The translations under genes were made by a program, and so were the position numbers. A stretch of 64,000 bases of DNA from Whitmania pigra (taxonomy: Eukaryota; Annelida; Clitellata; Hirudinida; Haemopidae), in contig JAJTWR010000452.1 of NCBI GenBank assembly GCA_021613335.1, positions 272,001-336,000 on the forward strand, read 5' to 3'. The notes beneath the pieces are model-generated. The model saw only the letters and a list, made by a program, of their open reading frames with translations. It was not told the DNA's origin and searched no databases. This document shows, one piece after another, positions 1 to 14,205 of the stretch (its first letter is position 1; each line of letters opens with the position of its first letter).

Positions 1-780
1 CAATAGAAGCAGAAGAATTTCCTACAAACTGGACAATTTACACAATTACACTTGTCTATGTGATTTATCAACAATCCACAATTTGGACATCCTCGAACTG
101 ATGGAGCAAATCTGTTTACAATGCTTTTCTCTGGACAAGTGGCTAAGATCATCAGCTTGCTGGCTCCTCTATCACAATCTGCATTGCCACATTTCTGATG
201 TGAATCAGAGATCCATGGCTTCTTGCAAAACCAGCAAAAATATTCTAATCCAACTTTTGCACACTTGGGACACCTCACCTGATCAGTTCTAATATCTTGC
301 GATTTCTCAAGAAGGTAATGACACACAGGACAAGGTTCCACTCTTCTGAGACCAGAAATATAATTGATGCTTATCTGTTTTTCCATCTTCACTCTCTCGG
401 CATGAGTACTGTTTGAGGTTGACCTCATCACGCTTTTACATGTAGAAAAAGGCCATATCTCATTACAATCAAATTCTGGGCATTTAATGATTGATTTCCC
501 ATTTTTCAATTCATTAGAGCAATAATCCCTCATTGATTCGGAACCTGAAGAAATTAAGACATTTCGATAGATTTACTTTATAAAAATCATGAATTTATAT
601 TATTGTACCAAAATGTCATAATAGGAATTTAATGAAGCCAAGTGAAAGCATCGAAATTTGTAAACACTCGCTGATAATGTGGCCGCAAAGCATGATCGCT
701 TTCCAAACGTTGGGATCATCATCAACTGTGAGCATGTCTTCTCCTTGATTTGTCCATTTGCAACTTCTCGATAATTTCGG

Positions 781-1336
781 GGTAAAACCGTTCGAGACGG
801 ACGCACACATTTTAATGAGATGCTAAGAAAAAATAAAGCTCCACCCCTAAACAAATAAAACTCCGCCTAAAATGAGTAAAAGTGAATCTTTTATCCGCAA
901 TATATATTAAGTCATTAACATAGAAGTCTCTAATAAAGTTTTATTATAATTTTGGAATTACTTGACGTCTGACATTAGCGATCGAGTGTTTAAAGTTTAC
1001 GCTTTGCCTAATCCTAACCCTATCCTATTCCCTAATCCTAACCCCTAACCCTACCCTATTCCCTAACCCTACCCTAACCCCTAACCCTACCCTATCCCCT
1101 AATCCTAACCCCTAACCCTACCCTATCCCCTAATTCTAACCCTAACCCTACCCTAATTCTTGAGCGGATCTATTCGGAGCCTAAAAATGCGGACCGATTT
1201 TCCCTAAAAAGAGATATACCTAAAAATATTACGGATCAAAGATTTACTTTTAGTAAGCTTAATTTGTTTTGGGTGGAGCTTCATTAAAGTGGAGCATCTC
1301 ATTAAAATGTGTGCGTCCGTCTCGAACGGTTTTTCC
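781..1336. mobile_element. Foldback/MITE-like element with telomere-like core
   Basis: The ends are inverted repeats: GGTAAAACCGTTCGAGACGG at 781 and its near-perfect complement ending at 1336. Similarity between the arms continues for about 110-120 bp (781-900 versus 1228-1336). The element is flanked by a perfect 8-bp direct repeat, AATTTCGG, at 773-780 and 1337-1344. It has no coding capacity. The GG...CC ends with an 8-bp duplication would suit a Merlin- or Mutator-type non-autonomous element, but the superfamily is inferred. The middle is the telomere-like tract listed separately. Confidence 0.8.
1012..1155. repeat. Interstitial telomere-like array (CCCTAA variants)
   Basis: About 145 bp made almost only of CCCTAA, CCCTA and CCCTAT/CCTAATC units in one orientation. 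This resembles degenerate metazoan telomere repeat (TTAGGG on the other strand). It lies between the two inverted arms of the element at 781-1336, so it probably arrived with that element and not by chromosome-end fusion. Confidence 0.85.
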
Positions 1337-1344
1337 AATTTCGG

Positions 1345-1900
1345 AGTCAAAGGTTTTTTCCTTATCTTATCATCGGAACTCATTATTAATAAACACAAAA
1401 TTAAAGGTGATTCTGGAAATTCTAAGCTATTTTTGGACATGGGACTTGCAAAATAAAATTAAAAGATTCTACTTTTACTCAAAAATTTACATTTATCAAT
1501 ATTATTTTATATATAGTCATTTGCATAATGGCAGTTATTTTGAAATCAGCTTAACAGCATGTTAAGAAGAAGGTCCATAATAGGAATTCCTTCTAATTTA
1601 AAAAAATAGTCTTTACTGATGCCAATCAGCGTATTTCTGGAATGGCCGAGTGATTCCCTGGTTCATTATTGATTCCTGAAAAATTTTGACACTTGGGAAT
1701 GGCAGGCTGAAAATCTATGAAAAAATTGTCAGTATAAGTCGTATCAATGTACTGTGGTATAAAATGGTTTAAAATTGTATTCGAGCCTAGAACCATTTTC
1801 TAAAATTTGGATTCTAAATACCTTCTTGTCTGGGTCATGCAAAATTCCATATAGCCGGTGAACCGAACCATTTATCAAGTGACTACTTTTCTTTCATTCC
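1345..1900. repeat. Upstream flank of RBR copy 1, duplicated at about 5028-5850
   Basis: Sequence 5' of RBR copy 1 (for example the run containing CCTTATCTTATCATCGGAAC at 1360) aligns with the sequence 5' of copy 2, showing that the genes were duplicated with their upstream DNA. The block GGCCGAGTGATTCCCTGG (about 1644) recurs almost unchanged at about 5756 although the surrounding sequence has drifted. I see no gene in 1400-2040. Confidence 0.6.
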
Positions 1901-2044
1901 TATTTGTCTTAATTTTTTAAAAAAGGTCTTGCTTCGAATTGGGAACGGCACTCCATCTTCTTTGTGGAGCGATTAAGTAAATTCGTAGCTCAATAATGCC
2001 CGGTTATCTCTAGATTTAACTACAATTTATTGTTCACAAACACA

Positions 2045-3415
2045 GCTACATTTACATTTACATTTATTTATCCAATATTTTACGTGCTCGATGTAATCCC
2101 GAACGGATGTAAAGGCACGGCGAACAAGAGCTCACAAATATGCAGTCTATAAAATAAAAATAAAATAAGATAAGAATAGAATAAAAGTGAGTGAACAGAA
2201 TGGAATAAAATAAAATAATAGAGACAGGGACAAAAAACAAACTATAGATTAAAGAATTATTGATATGAGGTCACAAATAGGGTTAGTAGATGGGTTAATA
2301 GATGGGTTTTCAGCCCGGATTTGAAGGCTTCTGACGATTGAGCCAGACGAATGTTCGGAGGAAGCAGGCTCCAGATCACGGGAGCGGCGACATAAAAGGC
2401 GCGATCACCCTGCCTGACACTGCGAGACCGTGGAACGACCAGGGTCCTAGTCTTGGATGAGCGGAGTGATGCCCTGCCAGGGACAGCTGTGGTACTGATC
2501 AGTAGTTCAGTCAAGTACCGAGGGGCTTGACCTGTGGCTGCCTTGTAGACTAGGAGGGCAGTCTTGTACAGCACCCGCTCCGGGATCTTCAGCCAGTGAA
2601 GATTAGCAAGTACCGGGGAGATATGGTCCGATAGCCTCCCTCCTTGTATGAGCCTGGCAGCCGTGTTCATGACGGTCTGGAAGGTGCTAATGACTTGGTG
2701 GTTGACGTTAACCAGCAGAGAATTGCAGTAGTCAAGCCGCGATAGAATAAATTGAATAGTGAGAGACCGGAAAGCCTCAGGTGGTAGGAATGGCTTCGCC
2801 TCCTTGAGGATGCGAAGCTTGGCATAGCAAGCAGCAGCAACCCGATTTACATGGGACTTCATGGAAAGGGAAGAGTCCCAGTAAACCCCCAGATTCCTGA
2901 CTGTCCGTGAAGGGGTGATGGAAGAACCCGCCAGCTGGAGAGGGAGGTCACTGATATGACCAAGTCGAGTCGGGGTGCCGAACCAGATTGCTTCAGTCTT
3001 GTCAGCATTGAGTAGTAGCCTATTGGAGGCTGTCCAGGAAATAATATCGTGAAGGCAGTCCGACAAACGACCAACAAGGGTAGGGGCATCTTCAAGTCTG
3101 GAGTTGCCGTAGATCTGAATGTCATCGGCATACTGATGACTGAAAAGTCTATGTTTGGAGATGATGCTTTCAATGTCAGCCACATATAATGTGAACAATA
3201 TTGGTCCTAAGACAGATCCCTGGGGAACGCCCGATTGCACAAGATGGGTGGGACTAGCAGATTGTGACGACACTATTGTCTCATGTCGTTCCGACAAATA
3301 ATTTCTGAACCACTGCAGTGCATTGTGACGAACTCCAAATGTTTCATCCAGCCTGGCGAGGAGGATGTCATGGTCAACGGTGTCAAAGGCCGCTGACATG
3401 TCCAGCAGACAGCTA
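2045..3415 (-). mobile_element. 5'-truncated CR1/L2-like LINE, reverse transcriptase C-terminal half
   Basis: A 380-codon open frame (3399-2257) begins inside the reverse transcriptase domain with AFDTVDHDILL, continues with SGVPQGSVLGPILF and the catalytic QYADD box, and ends in the C-terminal region typical of CR1/L2-like non-LTR elements (LANLHWLKIPERVLYKTALL). The endonuclease half is absent, so the copy is 5' truncated near 3415. The 3' end (about 2045-2070, as read on the minus strand) is a short tandem tail of ACATTT-type units, usual for CR1-like elements. The retained frame has no stop, which suggests a fairly young copy. It is GC-richer than its surroundings. Confidence 0.9.
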
Positions 3416-3629
3416 GTATTATATAGAATGGATTCGTATTATAAAGAACCTGACAAAGTTTTTCTCGACACTTTTTAGAAATCACATTTTCTATGGTAAT
3501 TGTTATCGCAAAAATTAACCGTTATTATGAATCAAGACAATTACTTCTTGGGCACTTTACCATGAAACGGTTGCATCTGATGTCCATGCAACTCACAGAT
3601 TTGACAAAGTTGTTTGTCTAAGTGCTGTT

Positions 3630-3775
3630 AAGCATCTAGGTTTTGCCATGATTCTAGGCTCTGGCATTGATCTAGGAACTCATGGAACTAGGTAATGACA
3701 TGGACCTACGTGTTGACAAAAACCTAGGTGCTGGCGTTAACCTAGGATCTTGTATGCTGGACCTAGAAAGTTGTC
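3630..3775. repeat. Degenerate CCTAGG-rich minisatellite at the end of RBR copy 2
   Basis: CTAGG or CCTAG occurs about eight times in roughly 140 bp, spaced about 17-22 bp apart (for example CATCTAGG, TTCTAGG, GATCTAGG, ACCTAGG). It overlaps the 3' coding end of RBR copy 2, giving that copy a C-terminal tail unlike copy 3. Confidence 0.5.
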
Positions 3776-5064
3776 TGCAAAGATCACCTTCATTGATTCC
3801 GACGTCTAGACAAAAGAAACAAAAGTATTTTCTGCAACCTGGACAGTTTACACGGTTACACTGGTCGATGTGATCCACCAACAATCCACAATTTGGACAT
3901 CCTCGAACTGATGGAGCAGGCCTGTCCACAATGATCTTCTCAGGACAGGTGGCCAAGATTTTCAGCTTACTGGCTAGTTTATCGCAATCTGCATTGCCAC
4001 ATTTTTTATTGAAATCAGATATCCATGGCTTCTTGCAAAACCAGCAAAAATATCCTAGTCCATCTTTCACACACTTGGGACAGCTCACCTTATCAGTTCC
4101 AATATCTTGCGATCTCTCCAGAAAGTAATGACACACAGGACAAGGTTCCAGTCTTTTGAGACCGAAAATATAATTGATGCTAATCTGTTTCTCCACATCA
4201 TCCATCTCTGCATTGGTGCTAATTGTAGCTGACCTCATCACTGTTCTACATGCAGAAAAAGGTCGTATCTCGTCAGAGGCGTAGCCTGGCTATTTTGCGC
4301 CCGGGGGCAAACTATAGAATTAGCGCCCTTTTCCATGTCTATATATTTAATCTTACTGTACTACACTAAATTTGAAATTGAAATAAAAATCAAATTTTAA
4401 TGGCACAAGGCATTCATTTAAAAGTGAAAAAACGTTCTACAAATAGTAGCGCATGCTTCACCCAATCAGTCACAGTCTAAGATGATTTACATGCATAGTA
4501 GTCTAATACTGTCTAAAATAGATTTATTTTTCTTGATTTAACAGTTGCAAACTGATCAATAACGTCATCAAAGTCTGTTTTCTCAAGCGTTTCTCTTTCT
4601 ATATTAAGAAGAGCAAGATCACTGAGACGATCCTGTCCCATTGATGCATTAAGCCTCATTTTGGCGCTCCTGTATCTTGGCGCCCGGGGACATATGTACC
4701 CCCCCCCGCCCCCCTTAGCTACGCCTCTGTATCTCGTTACAATTAAATACTGGACATTTAATGGTTGACTCCCATTTTTCAATTCATTGGAGCAATAATC
4801 CTTCATTGATTCGGAACCTGATACAAAATTAGAACAATTCGGTAGAAATGACAAGTTTATTATCAAAAATCGTGAAACTATGTTATTGCCCAATGATATT
4901 GTCTTAGGAATTTAATGCTACCAAGGGAAAGCATTGAAATGTGTAGAAACTCACTGATTCTATGGCCGCAAGGCGAGGATGTCTTCTCCATTATTGGTCC
5001 ACGCGTAACTTCTCGATAAAATAAGATTCGAAGGTTTTTTCCTTATCTTATCATCGGAACTCAT
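3672..5064 (-). pseudogene. RBR ubiquitin-ligase-like gene, copy 2 (disrupted)
   Basis: The IBR and RING2 part (about 4240-3790) is intact: PCPVCHYFLERS, FCWFCKKPW, CGNADC, and GCPNCGLLVDHIDQCNRVNC with the catalytic-position Cys. Upstream it is broken in three ways. Relative to copy 1, exon 1 (from ATG 5064) has lost about 50 bp and reads into a stop after about 30 codons. A single-base deletion follows KDYCSNELKNG near 4765. A 456-bp hAT element is inserted at 4274-4729 with an 8-bp target duplication. The exon-1 donor remains GT (GTGAGT). An open frame from 4241 could still give a RING2-only fragment, but a functional RBR protein is unlikely. Confidence 0.85.
4274..4729 (-). mobile_element. 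Internally deleted hAT element with transposase C-terminal remnant
   Basis: Terminal inverted repeats CAGAGGCGTAGC...GCTACGCCTCTG are flanked by a perfect 8-bp target duplication, TATCTCGT, at 4266-4273 and 4730-4737. Inside, on the minus strand (about 4660-4513), is the end of a hAT transposase of ZMYM1-like type: DRLSDLALLNIERE, then DFDDVIDQFA and KINLF followed by a stop, matching the hAT C-terminal dimerisation region. The rest of the transposase is gone, so the copy is non-autonomous. Confidence 0.93.
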
Positions 5065-6247
5065 TATTAAGAAACACAAAATTAAAGGTGATTCTGGAAA
5101 ATCCAAGCTATTTTTGGTAAAGGTAGTATTTCGTAGATTATTGATTACAAGATTGTGCGAGAACTTGCATAATAAAATTGAAATTGTCTACTTTTACTCC
5201 AAAATCGACATTTTTCAGTGTTATTTAATTTGTACATAAGTTATACATAGCATTTTCAATGTAGCAGATATAGCAATGGGGTTTGGCTTATACCATAAAC
5301 ATCCTACCTTCTTTAAATACTATCAAGGTCAGTTGTTTTTTTTTTATTTTTCAACACCAAAATAAGTCTTCAGATGAAAACTCTTAGTTAAAAAATTTTT
5401 AGAGGTTGCTATTGATAGTAACAGTGTCGGATTTATGGAGGCGCTGGTGCAGGGCTGTTGGAGGTTCAACATAAATCAGCTTCTATTTTTCCTCCCATCA
5501 TTGAGAGATCGAAATGCAAAAAAAAATGGTTTTTGGTTGGTGGGGCCACTATTCTGCTTCACAGTCCAACTTAAATCTGGGACTGGATAGCCATTTGCAA
5601 TATATATCATAATGGGCATTTATTTTTAAGTCAGCGTAACGTTATAATATCTATATATATACACAGAAGGTCCAAACTAATACATATTCCTTCTAAGCAT
5701 TTTTAAAAACATTCTTCACTGAAGCTAAGTCCTCTAATCTGTGTATTTCTGGGACGGCCGAGTGATTCCCTGGTTCATTATCGATGTCTGATGGCTTTTG
5801 ACGCTTGGAAATGGAAGACTGATTGTCTCTGGAAGAAATTTTGTCAGCATATTCTCTCAGACGTATTTTGGAAAGGGAAAAACGTTGAGAAAAATTACTT
5901 TTCTGGAGATAATCTGTCTCTTTCTCCTGATTCTAAATGTATTTCTGGGTTGCTCTTTACGGCCGCTTAAATTTATAGATAACGAATCTGCCTGTAATTA
6001 AGGCTTGTTAATTCGTACAATCAAAAGGGCATAAATAACATGATAAAAGCATTATTGGTTTGGCTGTTTCAAGTTTCATGTTTTCCAGAACAACATGTAA
6101 AAATAAAATGGCGATTGAAAAACAGAAATGCACATAAGTAAAACGATTTCTATCGTTATTCAAAGAGTCACTCCCAATGGAGTCTCTTTTTTTGCCTCAG
6201 GTCATTATCGTAAAATTTAAAAAAAAATCGTAATTCCAATGACCCAC

Positions 6248-6819
6248 CCTGGCAATTCTTTCCTTCGTAAATGAAGTATAAGTGAGGAAACTGTCTGGCC
6301 ACTTGTGAACAGTGCATGAGTTCCCTCTGCAGAAGTGGCAGGTTCGTCTGAAAGAATGATGTAACTTCAAGCAAGCTGGTAAATTAATACGAACTGAGCG
6401 CACATTCATTCAATTATTTGATTTTTTTGAGATTTGAACGGACGTTTTTGAAAATGTTCAATTTATTAGTGGCCCACCTTGACGAATGGAATGATGAAAG
6501 GCCTCATTGGAAGGTTTATGGCCTGTTGGACTTTGGCATGAAATTCTTCAACCGAGATATGAGAGTTCTTAAAAAATTATAAAGGTAATTGTTTCATTCA
6601 GCTTTGATTTCTTTGAAATAAACACTCACCACTAAAGCCAGACACAGATATCGCACATGATCGCCAGTTTGTGGAGAAACGTCTGCGGCAAATTGTTGAA
6701 TCGTCGTCATAAACCTTTTCAATTTGCTGAGTTGTCTGGCACCGCATGCTGGAGGCAATTGTTGTACGTGTTGATGCAACATCTGTGATGAAATCTGATG
6801 TTTTTGCATCTAGAGCTAA
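6248..6819 (-). CDS. NHR1/TAFH domain exons of an ETO/Nervy (RUNX1T1-family) corepressor, orphan part
   Basis: Three exons in consistent phase (6819-6630, 6567-6478, 6347-6248) code for a nearly complete NHR1 (TAFH) domain: [20 protein letters not shown], then [20 protein letters not shown], then [20 protein letters not shown]. In RUNX1T1/CBFA2T and Drosophila Nervy this four-helix domain binds transcription-factor motifs in a corepressor complex. Donors are GTGAGT, GTGGGC and GTGGGT; introns are 62 and 130 bp. The first listed exon contains a Met at 6809 and a possible acceptor near 6820. The following NHR2 and MYND zinc-finger exons are not visible in the 6.2 kb to the left edge. Either they lie outside the window, with the RBR array nested in an intron, or this is a partial duplicate. 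Splice sites and frame are intact, which favours recent function. Confidence 0.75.
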
Positions 6820-7278
6820 AAAAATGTCGCGCTTATTGTAATTTTCGTTTCGCTGAGCAATGAATTTAGTCCGAAAGTGCTCACGGTCAGATTCAACTCC
6901 ACCTTAAAACAAGCGAATGACCGCACAGCACAGCCTGAGACGCAATTGGTGCAAGAAGCCGGATCGATTGCTAAGACAATGAACGTAGCATCGAGCGCCA
7001 AAAAATGGCTCCGGCTAAAGTGAGATAATAACGTAGCCCAGCTTTCAATATGTAGCTTTTTGTGAGTCTCATCTGTTCATCTATCACTCGAACTTAGGAA
7101 TCGAAATTGAATTGAATATAATTGTGACTAAATAAAACTAAAGTAACCTATTAGTTCAGAATAAAAGACACCCATTGTTTAGCACATTTTATTTAAAGTA
7201 GTTTACTTAACCAACAAATTGTAATTGCCAGTTGCAACTACCACGGCATAATGTACACTATTGGTGTAACACAAAATG

Positions 7279-8175
7279 TCACAAGTTAGGTAAGGTCGTC
7301 TGCCTAGCTGCTATGCAACAGCTGGAATCATATGGTTTGCAGACAAGTTCCCTCTTGGTTTTGGCAGATCTGAGACAATAGAAGCAAAAATATCCTTTAC
7401 AATCTGGACAGAGCATTTGGGTGCAATGATCTGTATATTCTATCAGCAATCCACACATTGGACATCCTCGGACTGATGGAGTTGATCTATTCAGTATCAC
7501 CTTTTCAGGACACGTGGCTAAGATCATTAGCTTCTTAGCTCCTTTGTCACAATTTGCATTGCCACACTTCTTCTTTGAATTGGAGATCCATGGCATTTTA
7601 CACAACCAGCAAAAATTTTGGCACTTTCCCTCTGCCTCACACCAGGGACAGCTCACCTGATCAGATAAGATATTTTGTGGTTTCTCTAGGTAGCAATGGC
7701 ATACGGGACAAGGCTCCACATTTCTAAGACCAAAAATAACATTTTTGTTCATCTGCTCATCCATTTCAAGCTCCTCCTTTTCTGTTGTTGCTAGTTTCAT
7801 CACAGATTTACACAAAGAAAACGGCCATGTCATGACACAGCCAAATGCTGGACATTTAATAATTGTATTTCCTTTCTTGATTTCAGCAGAGCAATAGTTC
7901 TTCATTGATTCAGGAGCTGAATTTAATATAGAATATTATTTTTAGCAAATAATGAAATTCTAATAATGTCATAAAATTAATTTATCAATTTCGAGGAGAT
8001 AACATTTATGTTGAAAACTTCGATACAGTAACTTACTGATGATGTGACCGCAAAACATGATAGCTTTTCTCGCATTAGGATCATCGTCCAGCGAAATAAT
8101 ATCTGTACCTTTGAATGTCCATTGGCAATTTTTTTTTAATTGACGTATGGGGGTAATGATCTTACGTTGCGCCAT
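7279..8175 (-). CDS. RBR (RING-between-RING) ubiquitin-ligase-like protein, copy 3, intact
   Basis: Two exons, 8175-8037 and 7916-7279, give 258 residues with a GT-AG intron of 120 bp. The N-terminus (MAQRKIITPIRQLKKN...) leads to a degenerate RING1 (DDDPNARKAIMFCGHII, then MKNYCSAEIKKG and KCPAFGC) lacking the usual first Cys pair. An IBR follows (PCPVCHCYLE, SCPWC, FCWLCKMPW, CGNANC). RING2 is GCPMCGLLIEYTDHCTQMLC then CPDC and CFYC, with the Cys of TDHC at the catalytic position. Family knowledge: RBR ligases take ubiquitin from E2 onto this Cys before transferring it to a substrate; related short forms are expanded in several invertebrates. The degenerate RING1 raises doubt about E2 recruitment. 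It is the least similar of the three copies and the only one without a visible lesion. Confidence 0.85.
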
Positions 8176-8603
8176 TATGATCAATTCGAAAGTCACAATG
8201 AATGGGAAACCCAAATTTGAACACAGATAAATAAAGGCAGCGCCTCAGAAGGTGATTATAATATTAAATTAAATTAATTTAAATTTGCACGACATCATAA
8301 CTGTTCTTGAACTACAAGTGTCGTTGTCAAGCTCAAATCATTAAAATAACTATACTTTCCAGGACCTACTTAGCATAAATGACCAAAACCCAGTCCAAAC
8401 AATTAGCATAAAGCATTACTCATTATCCGTGATACCATCAAATTGTTGTTATAACAATCACAATATCACTTAGGCGCGGATCACCGTTTTTGGCATTTTG
8501 AGATCAAATAGTTAACCCACCCTTGAAAAATTTCGCAACATAAGGATAAATTCCTTTATTAGTGAATTCGAGAAAAACGTTTAAGTCAAATTGTTCCACA
8601 AAA

Positions 8604-9583
8604 TTAGATTTTGTTGAAAGCTGCAATGTCAACAGACTGAATAAAATCTTCAAATTTGGTGATTTCCTCCTCCAAAAAGTCGGTTCCAACCTGGAAAAAT
8701 GGATCATTAGTAAGACTTGAACAAAGCCAAGGCACATCATTTTATATTAACCTTATCGTCTTCGACAACACAGGTGATCTGCAACTTTTTAATACCATAG
8801 GCAAGAGGCACCAATTTAGCTGAAACAGAATATGGCACATCAGTTTCAACTTGCAGAATAAAATTCCAAGAATTCTAAATACTCACAAGCTCCCCACAAA
8901 AGACCATCACACTCAATTGAACGGACACACTCCTCTAGCTTGGCCATATCAGTTTCATCATCCCATGGCTTAACATCAAGAATGATGTTACTCTTGGCAA
9001 CAAGTGTAGGCTCTGGAAGATCATCATCATTAATAACTTATTCTCTACTCTATTTACAAGCAACACTAACTCTTAGATTTCTTTGCTTCGTAAGCAGCAA
9101 GACGTTCCTGCTTTACCCTTTCGGCTTCAGCATCATCCTCATCGTCTGATCCAAACAAATCAATGTCATCATCATCCTCCTTCTTCTCTTCTTTTTTGCT
9201 TTCAACTTCAGCTCCAATCTTGGGCTTCTCACCAGGAAATCTTTAAGAGAAAAATGAACATCAAAATGCTGTAAAAAAAGTCTACAGAAATATCTATAGA
9301 CATACTCCTTCTTGGCATCTCCGTAGGACTTGATGTGGTTGTACCAACGAAGACAGTGAAGGTATTCGGCAGCTGGAGCAGCGGTCAGAGCTTCGAAAAC
9401 CGCAACATCGGTCTGACTTGGCATATAACTGGCGTTAAGGAGATGAAAAGCGTGATTAGTTTCAATGTTAAACATTTACCAACTATTATTTTAACTGTAC
9501 CCATCCAAATACGATTCGTTTGCCAAAAAAGCATTGAGGGTTTTCAAGCCTGCTTCAGCATTGACATTTCCAAAGGATTTCAT
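8604..9583 (-). CDS. EEF1B2: Translation elongation factor 1-beta (eEF1B alpha/beta subunit, GDP-GTP exchange factor of eEF1A)
   Basis: Six coding exons (9583-9501, 9428-9306, 9240-9071, 9012-8887, 8819-8752, 8690-8604) join in frame to exactly 219 codons (218 residues; animal eEF1B2 is about 225). The start is [20 protein letters not shown]; a GST-C-like N-terminal region includes [16 protein letters not shown] and [11 protein letters not shown] Lys/Glu/Asp-rich linker contains [16 protein letters not shown], the usual CK2-type acidic motif. The C-terminal exchange domain has [43 protein letters not shown] and ends VDIAAFNKI. The domain reloads eEF1A with GTP during elongation. A likely 5' UTR intron acceptor lies about 17 bp upstream of the ATG (near 9600). 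The gene is head-to-head with DLD. Confidence 0.97.
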
Positions 9584-9599
9584 ATTTGATGATTACCTA

Positions 9600-10220
9600 A
9601 AAATCAGAGCGATAATGAAAACTTATCCAAAGAGAATTGATCAAACGAATCAAGCCGTAACACAATTATGCAGACAAAAGTTTGTTTTCTCAGGCATACA
9701 ACATTAACCAAAACTAACCCTAAAGCAGTTAACTACAACGTGACCGGAAAATAAGTTGTGAGATCTGGTGATAGCACAGAATATAACGTGGAATACCGAA
9801 GTCAATGAATTGACATATCATACAAATTTAAAATTAAAATGAAATAACAAAATGTCTAAAACATAATATTATAAGGTTTTTAAAATTAAAACTAAATTGG
9901 TTGAATTTAAAATGTATGTGTACAATTTTAATTTAACTATTATTAAGATAAATTCAGTTAAAAAAAATAAATTAAAGTTAAATATAAATTATTACATGTT
10001 TAGATTGCCTTAGAGCTTTACATCTCCACTAGAACCGACGTTGGTCGTTGGCTATCCGCATAGAATTTTCAGCAGGCACGCTTGGGGTGTTCTTTTGATG
10101 CTTTGTACTGTGATTAGCGAATTTTGAAAGAATTTTAAGGTCAAAATGTTGTCATTTAGGAGCGCTTGTGTGATGGGCAAGGTTTGTAGCTTTTTTCTAT
10201 TTTCCTCTGTAGGCCGAATA
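9600..10220. promoter_or_regulatory. Divergent intergenic region between eEF1B and DLD
   Basis: About 620 bp separate the two start codons and must hold the 5' ends of both genes, so a shared or back-to-back promoter is likely. Part of it (9800-10000) is very AT-rich. No core promoter motif can be assigned with confidence. It also holds the putative 5' UTR exon of eEF1B, which I cannot delimit. Confidence 0.4.

Positions 10221-14205
<3,985 letters not shown>

Larger units (their letters stand above)
1..1383 (-). pseudogene. RBR ubiquitin-ligase-like gene, copy 1 (first exon interrupted by a mobile element; runs off left edge)
   Basis: Exon 2 (544 down to the window edge) is open throughout. 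It codes for a degenerate RING1 tail (MRDYCSNELKNG), an IBR with Cys pairs around PCPVCHY, CPKC, FCWFCKKPW and CGNADC, and a RING2/Rcat with the spacing C-x2-C-x9-C-x4-C-x2-C; the Cys after HIDK is the expected catalytic cysteine. RBR proteins pass ubiquitin through such a cysteine. Exon 1 is split: its start (ATG at 1383, MSSDDKIRKKP) lies upstream of a 556-bp insertion and the rest (772-672, ending CGHIIS) lies downstream. Removing the insertion and one 8-bp target duplication gives 148 nt, which keeps the splice phase seen in the intact copy 3. The exon-1 donor reads GC (A|GCGAGT) instead of GT. A Met inside the element is in frame with the downstream part, so a chimeric start cannot be excluded. 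The RING1 lacks its first CxxC, as in the other copies. Confidence 0.75.

Noticed and set aside
1012..1155. True chromosome-end or fusion point
   Set aside because: The telomere-like tract is enclosed by inverted repeats and an 8-bp target duplication, with genes continuing on both sides.
2859..3485. Extra minus-strand frames over the LINE
   Set aside because: Shadows of the reverse-transcriptase frame in other phases.
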